64,000 bases of DNA from Streptomyces tubercidicus. Its GTDB lineage: Bacteria > Actinomycetota > Actinomycetes > Streptomycetales > Streptomycetaceae. A program made the translations under genes and the position numbers. Numbering within the stretch: position 1 is the first letter of the stretch; the number at the start of each line of letters is the position of its first letter. Below are positions 40,139 through 49,785 of the stretch, piece by piece. Under the pieces are notes generated by a model, which was not told the origin of the DNA, did no database searches, and was given only the letters and a program-made list of their open reading frames with translations. Location of the stretch: positions 1,116,001-1,180,000 of the forward strand of contig NZ_CP114205.1 in assembly GCF_027497495.1 (NCBI RefSeq), read 5' to 3'.

Positions 40139-42220
40139 TCAGGAGCAGTTGAACTCGCACCATACGCACTTTCCGCTGCCGCGCGGTTCCACACCCCAGA
40201 CGTCCGCGAGGCGGTCCACGAGGAGCAGGCCGCGGCCGGAGACACCGGCCTCCCCCGGTTCGCGGCGCCGCGGCAGACTGCTGGAGTGGTCCTCGACCTC
40301 CAGCCGCAGCAGCCGCCCGACGCTGTGCGGCATACGGATGTTGACGACGGCCTCGCCATCGGTGTGCAGCAGGGCGTTGGTGATCAGCTCGTCGGCGACC
40401 AGCTCGATCTCCTCGGCACGGTCCGCCGCGCCCCAGGCCCGTACCGCGGCCCGGATCATGTGCCGGGCGGCGGAGAGGCCCTCGGGGTCGGCGGGCGCGA
40501 TGTGCTGCCGGAACCGTCCGACGATGTCGTGCTCCGGGGCGCCCAGACGGCGCAGCAACAGCAGCGCCATATCGTCCTCGCCGGTCCGGTCGCCCGCCGA
40601 TTCGCAGAGCCGGTCGGCAAGTTGCTGGACGTCCTGCGGGCCGTCGCGGACCAGGCGGGCCAGCTCCCGCATCCCGATGTCGAGGTCGGTGCCGGGCTGT
40701 TCGACGATGCCGTCGGTGCACAGCAGCAGGGTGTCGCCGGGGGCGAGCTGGATGGTGGTGACCGGGTAGTCGAGCCGCCGGAATTCGGAGGCGATACCGA
40801 GCGGCAGCCCGCCGGCCACCGGCAGCCGGCGGCAGATGCCCTCGGCGTGCCGCAGCAGCGGGTCGATATGGCCGGCCCGGACGATCCGGGCCGAGCCGGT
40901 GCTCAGGTCGGCGTCGACGTAGGTGCAGGTGGCGAAGCGGTCGGTGTCCAGCTCGTTGAGGAAGGCGGAGGCGCGGCCCATCACGGTGGCGGGTGCGTGC
41001 CCCTCGGCGGCGTAGGCGCGCAGCACGATCCGCAGCTGGCCCATGAGCGCCGCGGCCTGGGTGTCATGGCCCTGGACGTCGCCGATGACGGCGGCGACCC
41101 GGCCGTCGGGCAGCGGGATCACGTCGTACCAGTCGCCGCCGATGTCCCGGCCCATACGGGCGGAGCGATAGCGGACGGCGATCTGGGCGCCGGGGATGCC
41201 GGGGATCCGGCGCGGCAGCATGGCCTGCTGGAGACCGGCGGCGAGATCGTGCTCCTGGTCGTAGAGCATGGCGCGGGCCAGACTCTGCGCGATGCTGCTG
41301 CCGAGCGCCACCAGGACGTTGCGTTCCTGGTCGCGGAAGTCGCTCTCCCGCTCGAAGAACAGACCGATCACCCCGATCGGACGGCCCTGGGCGATCAGCG
41401 GAAGGTAGGCGGCGGAGTTGACGTTCAGCGGCTCGATGGCCGGCCACAGCCGGGGGTAGTGGTCCCGGAACTCCGCGCGGCTGCGGACATAGCGCGGGGT
41501 GAGGGTGCGGACGACCTCGCTCATCGGGAATTCGTCGCCCACCCGGGTGTATTCGAGGTCGGGTACGTAGCTGCCCGCCTTGCCCTCGGAGATCAGCCGG
41601 ATGCGTCCCGCCTCGACGAGTCCGAGGATCACGTTCTCCGCGCCGAGCCGGCTCAGCCCCTGCTCATCGGCGAGCACTGCGATCACTTCGCCGACCGTCC
41701 TGGCGTGGGCCAGCGCGGCGGTGGTGCGCTCGACGACGCTGGTGTGCCGCCGGCGCTCCTCATCTCCGGCGGCACGCTCCGCCGCGTGGGTGTATTCGTG
41801 GCTGGCGTCGCGGACCACCCCGATGATCCGGCGGGGCCGGCCGGCGCCGTCCCGGCGGATGCTGCCCTGGCTGTGGGCCCAGCGCAGCTCACCGTCGCGC
41901 AGCCGTACGCGGAAGTAGGCGCCGTAGGAGTCGCTGCCGTCCTTGAGGGCACGAGCGATCAGGGCGTCCAGACGGGCCGCCTCATGGGCCGGGACACGCG
42001 TGTTGAGGGTGGCCGGGCGGTCGTCGTACTCCCCCGGGAGCATGTCGAACACCTCAAGGGCGGGCAGGTCCATATGCATCAGCCCGCTGTCGAGGTCCCA
42101 GTCGAAGCCGCCCATGCCGTTGAGGGCCAGGGTCAGGTCCGGGTGGGCGGGCCAGTCGTCCGGCACCGACACGGTGGGCCGCTTAGCTCCCCGGTCAGCC
42201 ATGCCGTCACTTTGCCACAT
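40139..42220 (-). CDS. PAS-GAF-PP2C (SpoIIE) phosphatase with C-terminal ATPase domain, paralogue
   Basis: 693 aa, same domain order as the gene at 31822-33966: PAS (FDWDLDSGLMHMD), GAF, PP2C with GRDIGGDWYDVIPL and GDVQGHDTQAAALMG, and HATPase (ELITNALLHTDGE, GRGLLLVDRLADVWG). The start may be ATG 42202 (MADRGAK) rather than 42220; neither has a strong ribosome site. Both copies have Asp after GH where PP2C motifs often show Gly. The two paralogues stand 6 kb apart in opposite orientation, suggesting an old duplication. Confidence 0.9.
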   Translation of the reverse strand: MWQSDGMADRGAKRPTVSVPDDWPAHPDLTLALNGMGGFDWDLDSGLMHMDLPALEVFDMLPGEYDDRPATLNTRVPAHEAARLDALIARALKDGSDSYGAYFRVRLRDGELRWAHSQGSIRRDGAGRPRRIIGVVRDASHEYTHAAERAAGDEERRRHTSVVERTTAALAHARTVGEVIAVLADEQGLSRLGAENVILGLVEAGRIRLISEGKAGSYVPDLEYTRVGDEFPMSEVVRTLTPRYVRSRAEFRDHYPRLWPAIEPLNVNSAAYLPLIAQGRPIGVIGLFFERESDFRDQERNVLVALGSSIAQSLARAMLYDQEHDLAAGLQQAMLPRRIPGIPGAQIAVRYRSARMGRDIGGDWYDVIPLPDGRVAAVIGDVQGHDTQAAALMGQLRIVLRAYAAEGHAPATVMGRASAFLNELDTDRFATCTYVDADLSTGSARIVRAGHIDPLLRHAEGICRRLPVAGGLPLGIASEFRRLDYPVTTIQLAPGDTLLLCTDGIVEQPGTDLDIGMRELARLVRDGPQDVQQLADRLCESAGDRTGEDDMALLLLRRLGAPEHDIVGRFRQHIAPADPEGLSAARHMIRAAVRAWGAADRAEEIELVADELITNALLHTDGEAVVNIRMPHSVGRLLRLEVEDHSSSLPRRREPGEAGVSGRGLLLVDRLADVWGVEPRGSGKCVWCEFNCS

Positions 42221-42408
42221 TCACCCGGATTGCGGCGTATCCAGCGCCTTGGGCAGGACCCGCCGCGGCCGCACCCGTCACGCTACTGACTCTGCTCTCA
42301 GCTTCCCCACACCATCGCACGTCGACCGCAGCTGTACCGGGACTCTGAGCACTCACCCCCTCCCCCGACCATTGCGATGTTCTCAACACGCTGTTACGGT
42401 CCCGGACC

Positions 42409-43278
42409 ATGAACGACGCCCCCGGAGGCCGGGTCACCGATGACGCCGGAGAGGTCACGGACCGCGTCCGGCAGGTGATCGGCCGGCTCGGTTGCAGCCA
42501 GCGCGAATTCGCCCGCCGGATCGTGATGGACCCGTCGAAACTGTCCAGGTCACTGGGCGGAACCCGGCGCTTCACGCTGGCCGAGATCGTGCGGATCGCC
42601 GATATCGGCGCGGTCGACACCGGCTGGCTGCTCGGCGCCCCGGAGCGGCCCGCGGCACCGTCCGGCCGCGAACCGGCCGCGGTACCCGAGGGCGGCCGGC
42701 CGCTGCAGATCGTGCGGGAGACCGTCCGGCTGATCGCCGAGCACGGCTTCCACGGCGTACGGGTCGCCGATATCGCCGCCGCCTGCGGCACCAGCCCGGC
42801 CGCCGTGCACTACCACTTCCCCGGCCGCGACGAGCTGCTGGAAGCAGCGGTGCGCTGGTGCATGGACGAGGACACCGAGCGCCGCGCCGCGGGCCTGGCC
42901 GCGGCGCCCGACGCCCGTGCCGAGCTGCTGCACCTCATCGCGCTGCAGACCCCGCGTACCGAGCAGCAGCGCCGCCAGTGGCTGGTCTGGCTCGATCTGT
43001 GGGCCCAGGCGGCCCGCTCCACCGCCGTGGGACGCCTGCACGAGCACTACTACCGGCAGTGGCGCACCACCGTCGCCGAGGTCCTGCGCCGCGGCGTCGA
43101 GCAGGGCGTCTTCCGCGCCGTCGATCCCGAGTTCACCGCGCTCCGGCTGACCGCGCTGATCGACGGCCTGGCCACACAGGTGCTGGCCACCGCCCCGGAC
43201 AGCACCGGCCCCGACACCATGCACACCGCACTGCTGGCCTTCGTGGCGAGCGAACTCACCCCCGCCTCCACCGACTGA
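42409..43278 (+). CDS. XRE-TetR fusion regulator of the carnitine operon
   Basis: 289 aa with two DNA-binding domains: an N-terminal XRE-like helix-turn-helix (about 20-75, CSQREFARRIVMDPSKLSRSL) and a central TetR helix-turn-helix (about 97-145, TVRLIAEHGFHGVRVADIAAACGTSPAAVHYHF), followed by the TetR ligand domain. It lies 42 bp before the carnitine genes and probably regulates them, sensing carnitine or a pathway intermediate. The Pseudomonas system uses a different regulator (CdhR), so this would be an independent solution. Confidence 0.8.
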   Translation: MNDAPGGRVTDDAGEVTDRVRQVIGRLGCSQREFARRIVMDPSKLSRSLGGTRRFTLAEIVRIADIGAVDTGWLLGAPERPAAPSGREPAAVPEGGRPLQIVRETVRLIAEHGFHGVRVADIAAACGTSPAAVHYHFPGRDELLEAAVRWCMDEDTERRAAGLAAAPDARAELLHLIALQTPRTEQQRRQWLVWLDLWAQAARSTAVGRLHEHYYRQWRTTVAEVLRRGVEQGVFRAVDPEFTALRLTALIDGLATQVLATAPDSTGPDTMHTALLAFVASELTPASTD

Positions 43279-43320
43279 CGCCACTGAGCCCCAGGCCCCC
43301 GCCCCGTCGAAGGGATCCCC

Positions 43321-44208
43321 GTGAACCACGAGGTCATCATCACCTGCGCCCTCACCGGCGCCGGTGACACCGTCCGCCGCTCCCCGCACGTCCCCGTGAC
43401 ACCCGAGCAGATAGCCGCCTCGGCCGTCGAGGCGGCGGAGGCGGGCGCCGCGGTGGTGCATATCCATGTCCGTGATCCCGAGACCGGTGATCCGTCGCGG
43501 GACCCGCGGCTGTACGCCGAGGTGGTCGAGCGGATCAAGGAGACCGGCACCGACGTCGTCATCAACCTCACCGCCGGTATGGGCGGCGACCTGGTCATCG
43601 ACCCCGACCAGCCGCTCCGGCAGCTGCCCGGTACGGACCTGGTGAGCGGCCTGGAGCGGCTGCCGCACGTCGAGGAACTGCTGCCCGACATCTGCACCCT
43701 GGACTGCGGCTCCCTCAACTTCGGCGACGGCTCCAACCTCTACGTCTCCACCCCCGACATGCTGCGCGCCGGTGCGAAGCGCATCCAGGAACTGGGCGTA
43801 CGGCCCGAGTTGGAGATCTTCGACACCGGTCAGCTGTGGTTCGCCAAGCAGCTGCTGGCCGAGGGGCTGCTGGACGACCCGGCCGTCTTCCAGCTGTGCA
43901 TGGGCATCCCGTGGGGCGCACCGGCCGACCCGGGGGTACTGCAGTCGATGGTGCGGATGCTGCCCGAGGGCGCCCAGTGGGCGAGCTTCGCGCTCGGCCG
44001 GATGCAGATGCCGTGGGTCGCCCAGTCGATCCTGCTCGGCGGGCATGTACGGGTGGGCCTGGAAGACAACCTGTACCTGAGCAAGGGCGTCAAGGCCACG
44101 AACGGGCAGCTCGTCGAACGCGCCGTCCAGATCACCGAGTTGCTCGGCGCCACGGTCGCCGGCCCCGACCGGGCACGCGCCCGACTGGGCCTGAAGCCGC
44201 GCGCCTGA
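43321..44208 (+). CDS. cdhC: BKACE enzyme: 3-dehydrocarnitine cleavage (betainyl-CoA forming)
   Basis: 295 aa from GTG 43321 (GAAGGG upstream). BKACE (DUF849) signatures: [46 protein letters not shown] and [10 protein letters not shown], ending [19 protein letters not shown]. The family combines a beta-keto acid with acetyl-CoA to give acetoacetate and a new CoA ester. With the following carnitine dehydrogenase and thioesterase, the substrate is almost certainly 3-dehydrocarnitine. Confidence 0.85.
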   Translation: MNHEVIITCALTGAGDTVRRSPHVPVTPEQIAASAVEAAEAGAAVVHIHVRDPETGDPSRDPRLYAEVVERIKETGTDVVINLTAGMGGDLVIDPDQPLRQLPGTDLVSGLERLPHVEELLPDICTLDCGSLNFGDGSNLYVSTPDMLRAGAKRIQELGVRPELEIFDTGQLWFAKQLLAEGLLDDPAVFQLCMGIPWGAPADPGVLQSMVRMLPEGAQWASFALGRMQMPWVAQSILLGGHVRVGLEDNLYLSKGVKATNGQLVERAVQITELLGATVAGPDRARARLGLKPRA

Positions 44209-44276
44209 CGCCTCACCACGCGTCCTTCCCGACTCACCGCCGCCCTTCCCGCTTCTCCACCAGGAGCCGCCCCCTC

Positions 44277-45248
44277 ATGCCCGAAATCACCCCTGCCCCC
44301 TGCGCCCCCGAGGACGTCCGCCGCGTCGCCTGTATAGGCGCCGGAGTGATCGGCGGCGGCTGGGTCGCCCATTTCCTCGCCCGTGGCTACGACGTCACCG
44401 CCTGGGATCCGGCCGCGGACGCGGAGGACAGGCTGCGCCGCCTGGTGGCCGCCGCCTGGCCCGCGCTGGAACAGATAGGTCTGGCCGACGGCGCCGCACC
44501 GGACCGCCTGACGATCGCCCCCACCCTCGCCGAGGCGGTCGCCGACGCCGACTTCGTCCAGGAAAGCGCCCCCGAGAAGCTGGAGTTGAAGCGCTCCCTG
44601 CTCGCCGAGCTCGCCGCCGCGACCCGGCCGGGCGTGGTCATCGCCTCCTCCACCTCGGGCTACCCGATGACCGATATGCAGGAGGGGGCCGAGAACGCCG
44701 TCCGCCTCGTCGTCGGCCACCCCTTCAACCCGCCGTATCTCATCCCGCTGGTGGAGGTCGTCGGCGGTGAACGGACGGACCCTGAGGCCGTCGCCTGGTC
44801 CTCGCGCTTCTATGAGGTGGCGGGCAAGTCCGTGATCACCATGGACCGCGAACTGCCCGGCTTCATCGCCAACCGCCTCCAGGAGGCGCTCTGGCGCGAG
44901 GCGCTGCACATGGTCGCCAACGGCGAGGCAACGGTCGAGGACATCGATGCCTCCATCACCGAAGGGCCCGGCCTGCGCTGGGCGTTCATGGGCCCATGCC
45001 TGACCTTCGCACTGGCCGGCGGCGAGGGCGGTATGGCCCATATGCTCGACCACTTCGGCCCGTCCCTGAAGTCACCATGGACCCGTCTGGAGGCGCCCGA
45101 GCTGGACCGTGCGCTGCGCGACGCCATGATCGACGGCTGCCGGGAGGCCGCGGGCGACCGTACGTACGCGGATCTGGTGGCCGCCCGCGACCAGGGCGTC
45201 ATCGACGTCCTCCGCGCCACCGGACGCCTGGGGAGGACCCGCCGATGA
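44277..45248 (+). CDS. cdhA: L-carnitine 3-dehydrogenase
   Basis: 323 aa from ATG 44277. 3-Hydroxyacyl-CoA-dehydrogenase-like with an N-terminal NAD-binding loop (ACIGAGVIGGGWVAHF), the Ser/His active region (SSTSGYPMTDM, GHPFNPPYLIPLVEVV) and a helical C-domain (ELPGFIANRLQEALWREALHM, PGLRWAFMGP). These match L-carnitine dehydrogenases, which oxidise carnitine to 3-dehydrocarnitine. The stop overlaps the thioesterase start (ATGA). Confidence 0.86.
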   Translation: MPEITPAPCAPEDVRRVACIGAGVIGGGWVAHFLARGYDVTAWDPAADAEDRLRRLVAAAWPALEQIGLADGAAPDRLTIAPTLAEAVADADFVQESAPEKLELKRSLLAELAAATRPGVVIASSTSGYPMTDMQEGAENAVRLVVGHPFNPPYLIPLVEVVGGERTDPEAVAWSSRFYEVAGKSVITMDRELPGFIANRLQEALWREALHMVANGEATVEDIDASITEGPGLRWAFMGPCLTFALAGGEGGMAHMLDHFGPSLKSPWTRLEAPELDRALRDAMIDGCREAAGDRTYADLVAARDQGVIDVLRATGRLGRTRR

Positions 45249-45715
45249 CCGACGACATCACGGGCGGCCCGCTCCTCCTCCGCCAAACCGTCCGGGACGA
45301 GTGGATCGACTACAACGGCCACCTCAGCGAGGCGTACTACGTCCTGATCTTCGGCTTCGCGACCGACGCCCTGATGGACACCGCCGGCCTCGACGCCGCC
45401 TACCGCGAGCGCACCGGATGTTCCCTCTACACGGTCGAGGCCCATGTCCGCTATCTCCACGAGGTCGCCGGCGACAGCCAACTCACCGTCCGCACCACCG
45501 TGTTGGGCGTGGACGGCAAGAAACTCCGCATCCTCCACGAGATGTTCGCCGGGGACCCCTCCGGCGATCCGGTGGCCACAGAGGAACTCTTCACCCTGCA
45601 CATCGACCAGGCCACCGGTCGCTCCACGCCCCTGCCCACAACGGCCCGCGAGCGCCTCACCCGGCTCGTCGCTCCGGCGCCGGAGTGGGCGGGGCGCGGT
45701 ATCCGCGAGGTGTGA
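45245..45715 (+). CDS. cdhB: Hotdog-fold thioesterase, betainyl-CoA thioesterase
   Basis: 156 aa, coupled to the dehydrogenase. Hotdog features: VRDEWIDYNGHLSEAYYVLIFG (Asp/Asn-His active-site turn) and YTVEAHVRYLHEVAGDSQLTV. In Pseudomonas, CdhB hydrolyses betainyl-CoA to glycine betaine; position in this operon supports the same role. It completes the carnitine to glycine betaine path, which supplies an osmoprotectant or a carbon/nitrogen source. Confidence 0.85.
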   Translation: MTDDITGGPLLLRQTVRDEWIDYNGHLSEAYYVLIFGFATDALMDTAGLDAAYRERTGCSLYTVEAHVRYLHEVAGDSQLTVRTTVLGVDGKKLRILHEMFAGDPSGDPVATEELFTLHIDQATGRSTPLPTTARERLTRLVAPAPEWAGRGIREV

Positions 45716-45773
45716 GGGCGGCGAGGTGCGATGCTGGACGGGGAGGGGCCCCGCCCACCGAAGGGACATGATC

Positions 45774-46106
45774 ATGAGCACCACCCGAGGCCACCGCATC
45801 GACGTCGAAGAAGGCACCGACCATGTCCGCGTCGAGATCGGCGGACAGCTGATCGCCGAGAGCCGGCGCCCGCTGCTGCTCTCCGAGACCGGCTATCCGG
45901 TGCGCTACTACCTCCCTCCCGAGGACGTACGCACCGAGCTGCTCACCCCGTCCGGGACACACACCTTCTGCCCCTTCAAGGGCACCGCCTCGTACTGGTC
46001 GCTCCCCGGCGGCCCGGAGGACATCGTCTGGGCCTACCCCGAGCCACACCCCGAGGTCGCCCGGATCAAGGACCATTTCTGCTTCTACGAGGTCGAGTTG
46101 GCTTGA
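45774..46106 (+). CDS. DUF427 protein
   Basis: 110 aa from ATG 45774 (AAGGG 8 bases upstream; ATG 45768 is too close). One DUF427 domain: a beta-rich body with VRVEIGGQLIAES, GYPVRYYLPPEDVR, THTFCPFKGTASYW and the end RIKDHFCFYEVEL. Function unknown. Spaced 58 bp after the carnitine operon and possibly read through from it. Confidence 0.85.
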   Translation: MSTTRGHRIDVEEGTDHVRVEIGGQLIAESRRPLLLSETGYPVRYYLPPEDVRTELLTPSGTHTFCPFKGTASYWSLPGGPEDIVWAYPEPHPEVARIKDHFCFYEVELA

Positions 46107-46147
46107 GGCGCGCGCCCAGCCGACGGGACGAGGAAGGATTCCGCACT

Positions 46148-46906
46148 ATGGACAGCCCCCACGACCGGCCCGTCCCGCCCCGCCCGTCCGTCCCGCACCG
46201 GGCGGACGACGAGGGCGGCGATCCGGCCTGCTGGCTGGACCAGGTGTGTGACGCCTGCGGCCGGATCAGGGAACGGCCCGGCGGTGCGGTCTGCGAGCAC
46301 TGCGGCGCCGGGGCGGCGGACTGCGACGGCGACAGCAGCAGCGGCAGCGACAGCGACAGCAGCGACCGTGGCGCTCCCGCCCCCGCCCGCCCCCGCCGGC
46401 GCGACCGTGACGAGGAGGGGCGGGCCCGTAACGCCCGCCCGCGTGACGGGCTCGGCCGGCCGCTGCCGTACGGCTCCCCGGGCGTGGCCCGGCAGCCCGA
46501 GGGGGTGCCCCGGACGCCCACGCAGTCGCTGACCGAGGCACAGCGGCTGCTCGACGACGGGATGCCGTTCCATGCCCACGAGGTACTGGAGGACGCCTGG
46601 AAGGCGGCGCCGGAGGCGGAGCGCGAGCTGTGGCGGGGACTCGCCCAGCTCGCGGTGGGTCTCACCCATGCGGCGCGAGGCAACGCCACGGGCGGGACGG
46701 CCCTGCTCGACCGGGGCGCGGCGGCCCTCGCGCCGTATACGGACACCGCCCCCTACGGGATCGATTTCGCCGGACTCATTGCCTGGGCCCGGGAACTGAC
46801 CGGCCGTCTGACCCGCCCCGGGACCGTGGACGCGGCGGAGTCCGCGCCCCGGCTGCGGACGCCGGGAGAGATGACCGAAAAGCGCCCCACCGAAGACGGG
46901 GTCTGA
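46148..46906 (+). CDS. DUF309 protein with N-terminal zinc-ribbon-like and Ser/Asp-rich region
   Basis: 252 aa. N-terminal CxxC...CxxC pair (VCDACGRI and VCEHCGAG, about residues 35-54) suggests a zinc ribbon. It is followed by a Ser-Asp repeat stretch (about 58-75) and an Arg-rich linker. The DUF309 domain (about 125-200) has the signature DGMPFHAHEVLEDAWKAAPEAERELWRGLAQLAVGLTH (shown as family motif; His-x-His and Glu-Trp helices). Streptomyces DUF309 proteins usually lack the zinc ribbon. Function unknown. Confidence 0.8.
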   Translation: MDSPHDRPVPPRPSVPHRADDEGGDPACWLDQVCDACGRIRERPGGAVCEHCGAGAADCDGDSSSGSDSDSSDRGAPAPARPRRRDRDEEGRARNARPRDGLGRPLPYGSPGVARQPEGVPRTPTQSLTEAQRLLDDGMPFHAHEVLEDAWKAAPEAERELWRGLAQLAVGLTHAARGNATGGTALLDRGAAALAPYTDTAPYGIDFAGLIAWARELTGRLTRPGTVDAAESAPRLRTPGEMTEKRPTEDGV

Positions 46907-47028
46907 GACCGCCCCGGGGCGACCGCCGGACCGGCCCGGCCCGAGCCCCGGCCCCGGGACGCCGGGCTCCGCGAGGACACGCGGAGCCGTCGCCACCGTC
47001 GTACGCACCCAGGGCCGCGGCCCAGGTC

Positions 47029-48186
47029 CTACGCAGCCCCTCCCCGCCGTCCGCCGCCGTCGCGTGCCTGCCGCCGCCGGGCGAGCAGGGCGCCCAGCCC
47101 GAAGGCGGCGATACCGGCGCCGCCCGCTCCGAGGACGAGGACGCTGCGCCAGGAGGAGTCGGCGCGGGCGTCGGCTGCGGGGATCTCGGCGGCCACCGGG
47201 CGGAGCGGGCCCCCGTCGTCGGCGGCGCGTACGGCGTGCAGGGTGCCCACCGGCTGGGCCGTGCCGGCGGTGTGGAAGCCCCAGTCCAGCAGGGCAGCGG
47301 CCTCCTTGTAGACGCCGTTGTACTGCTTCGACTGGGGGTTGAGGACGGTGACCAGGAGGGTGCGGCCGTTCCGGCGCGCGGCGGCGATCAGGGTGTTGCC
47401 GGCCTTGGTGGTGTAGCCGTTCTTGACGCCGATGAGGCCGGGGTAGCGGGTCATCCCGTGCGAGCCCACCAGCAGGCGGTTGGTGTTCTCGATCTGCGTG
47501 GCGCCCCCCGTACCGGGGAACGTGGCGCGCGGGGTGGCGCAGTAGCGGGCGAAGTCCTCGTTGGCGAGACCGGCGCGGGCGAAGACGGTCAGGTCGTGGG
47601 CGGAGGACACCTGGCCGGGCGCGTCATAGCCATCCGGGGACTTGACGGTGGTGTCGTGCGCGCCGAGCTTCCGGGCGGTCTCCTGCATCTCCTGCGCCGT
47701 GGTCCGCCAGCCGCCGTTCATCGCGGCCAGCACATGCACCGCGTCGTTGCCGGAGCGGAGGAAGACGCCGCGCCACAGGTCGCCGACGGTGTAGCGACTG
47801 CCCTGCCGGACACCGACGACACTGCTGCCGGCCCCGACACCCGCGAGGTCGGCGGAGCTGACCCGGCGTACCGTCCCGGCCGGGAACTTCGGCAGGACGG
47901 TGACCGCGAACAGCGTCTTGAGGGTGCTGGCCGGGGCGAGCTTGCGGTGCGGGCTCTTCGTGGCGAGCACGCTGCCGGTGTCCGCGTCGGCCACCATCCA
48001 GGAAAGCGCGGTCAGGCCACTGGGCAGCCTGGCCGTACCGGGGGCGGCGGGTGCCTGCACCTCGGCGGCGGGCTGACGGGCCGTCGCCCCGTTGGCCGCG
48101 GCCGGTATGGACGTCAGCGACACCCCGGCGACGGCGAGCAGCGCCACCGCACCGGCCTTACTGGACACACACGCGTCAATTGCCAT
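47029..48186 (-). CDS. D-alanyl-D-alanine carboxypeptidase (PBP5-type, class C low-mass PBP)
   Basis: 385 aa: Sec signal peptide (AVALLAVAGVSLTSIPAAA), active-site SxxK in APASTLKTL, SGN in RSGNDAVH, and KNGYTTKAGN in place of KTG, as seen in many actinobacterial homologues. A C-terminal transmembrane helix (VLVLGAGGAGIAAFGLGALLA) with Arg-rich cytoplasmic tail anchors it. It trims the terminal D-Ala from peptidoglycan stem peptides outside the membrane. Monocistronic. Confidence 0.87.
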   Translation of the reverse strand: MAIDACVSSKAGAVALLAVAGVSLTSIPAAANGATARQPAAEVQAPAAPGTARLPSGLTALSWMVADADTGSVLATKSPHRKLAPASTLKTLFAVTVLPKFPAGTVRRVSSADLAGVGAGSSVVGVRQGSRYTVGDLWRGVFLRSGNDAVHVLAAMNGGWRTTAQEMQETARKLGAHDTTVKSPDGYDAPGQVSSAHDLTVFARAGLANEDFARYCATPRATFPGTGGATQIENTNRLLVGSHGMTRYPGLIGVKNGYTTKAGNTLIAAARRNGRTLLVTVLNPQSKQYNGVYKEAAALLDWGFHTAGTAQPVGTLHAVRAADDGGPLRPVAAEIPAADARADSSWRSVLVLGAGGAGIAAFGLGALLARRRQARDGGGRRGGAA

Positions 48187-48395
48187 GCGGTCACGCTATG
48201 GAGTGGTGCCGCGGTCCGCAGCACGGTTGCGCCAGACGGCCCATGACCACGCCGTACCGCTGGGCGTGTCGCAATCGCAACCGGTGCAAAGAAGGACCCG
48301 CCCGGTGCGACGGGGGATGCACACCGGGCGGGTCTCAGGAACCTTTCTACCGCATGAGCGAACGGTTATGCCTCAAAAACCTGTTCGTTTGCCGA
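48187..48395. terminator. Gap with a perfect 13-bp terminator hairpin
   Basis: GACCCGCCCGGTG (48295-48307) and CACCGGGCGGGTC (48322-48334) pair perfectly across 14 bases, downstream of the P450 gene on the minus strand and upstream of the carboxypeptidase. Confidence 0.65.
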
Positions 48396-49634
48396 TTACC
48401 AGGTGACGGGCAGCGAAATCAGGCCACGCGCCCGCAGCGCCCGACGATGCCGCAAATCACCACGCGGGACGGCCAGTCGCAGCTCCGGGAAGCGGCCGAG
48501 GAGCGCGTCGAGCGCGGTGACGGCCTCCAGCCGGGCCAGCGGGGCGGCGAGGCAGTGATGGATGCCGTGCCCCATCCCGAGGTGCCCGGAGAGGTCCCGG
48601 CCGCGGTCCAAGGTGTCCGGGTCAGGGAAGCGCGCCGGGTCGCGGTTCGCGGAAGCGATCGACAACAGCACGCTGTCCCCGGCCGGGATCCGTACGCCGC
48701 CGATCTCCATGTCCTCCGTGGGGAAGCGACGGATCGCCACCGGATACGGGTTGTCGAAGCGGAGGAACTCCTCCACGGCCGTTGGAAGTTCGGCCGGATT
48801 ACGCGCCAACTGGCGGAGCTGGTCAGGGTGGTCGAGCAGCGCGAGCGCCGCATTTCCGATGAGGTGGGCCGTGCTCTCGTATCCGGCGAAGAGGATGAGG
48901 AAGGCGAGCGAGGTCAGTTCGTCCTCGGTGAGACGGTCGCCTTCCTCGCCGGGGGCCCCCTCGCCGGGGCCCGCCTCGTCGCGCACCGCGATCAGGTCCG
49001 AGAGCAGGTCGTCGCCCGGTTCCGCGCGCTTGGCCGCGATCAGGCCGGTGTAGAACGTCAGCATCGCCCCGATCGCCTCCTTCATCAGCTCCGGCCGACT
49101 CGGGTCCGGGGTGATGAGGGCATCCGACCAGGCCAGGAAATCGGGACGGTCACGGTGCGGGATGCCCAGCAGATCGCAGATCACGGCGATCGACAGCGGT
49201 CCCGCGTAATCGCCGATCAGATCCGCCTGGCCGCGCTCCGCCATGGCGCTCAGCAGCTCGTCGGCGGTCCGGCGTACGGGCGCGCGCAGCGCCTCGACCC
49301 GGCCAGTGGTGAATGCCTTGGCCACCAGCCGGCGCACCCGGGTGTGGTCCGGCGGGTCCATGTTCAGCAGATTCGCGTCCAGCGCGGGCGGCAGCGCGAA
49401 GCCGCGGTAACCGCCCGGCGCGGCATGCCGCTTGTCCAGGGAGAGCCGGGGGTCGGCGAAGGCGCGGCGGACGTCGTCGTAGCGCGTCACCAGCCAGGCG
49501 GGCTGCCCGTCGGCACCGGTGATCCGGTGCACCGGCCCGGCGTCACGCAACGCGGCATAGGCGGCGTACGGATCGTCGAGGAGGGGCGTCATATCGATGG
49601 GGGCGTCGGGGCCGGTCTCGGCGGTGTTCTGCAT
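48396..49634 (-). CDS. Cytochrome P450
   Basis: 412 aa bacterial class I P450. I-helix oxygen site is FAGYEST (Tyr instead of the usual His/Asp before Glu-Ser-Thr); ExxR is in EEFLRF; the heme-ligand loop is GHGIHHCLAAPLAR with the cysteine. No ferredoxin or reductase adjoins it; the nearest reductase is at the far left end of the window. Substrate unknown. It is 150 bp downstream of the MAB_1171c gene, possibly the same transcript. Confidence 0.88.
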   Translation of the reverse strand: MQNTAETGPDAPIDMTPLLDDPYAAYAALRDAGPVHRITGADGQPAWLVTRYDDVRRAFADPRLSLDKRHAAPGGYRGFALPPALDANLLNMDPPDHTRVRRLVAKAFTTGRVEALRAPVRRTADELLSAMAERGQADLIGDYAGPLSIAVICDLLGIPHRDRPDFLAWSDALITPDPSRPELMKEAIGAMLTFYTGLIAAKRAEPGDDLLSDLIAVRDEAGPGEGAPGEEGDRLTEDELTSLAFLILFAGYESTAHLIGNAALALLDHPDQLRQLARNPAELPTAVEEFLRFDNPYPVAIRRFPTEDMEIGGVRIPAGDSVLLSIASANRDPARFPDPDTLDRGRDLSGHLGMGHGIHHCLAAPLARLEAVTALDALLGRFPELRLAVPRGDLRHRRALRARGLISLPVTW

Positions 49635-49785
49635 GGCCCGACCCTAGGCGGTGTCACCCAACTGCCGCCCGCCACACGCCACCTGGTAGCGCTCCGAGGG
49701 CGGCACCGGTCTCATGGGCCGGTGCCGCCCGGGTGGTACGGGCGGCCCGGACCCCCGTACCGGGCCACCCCGTCTGTGGTGCTCC

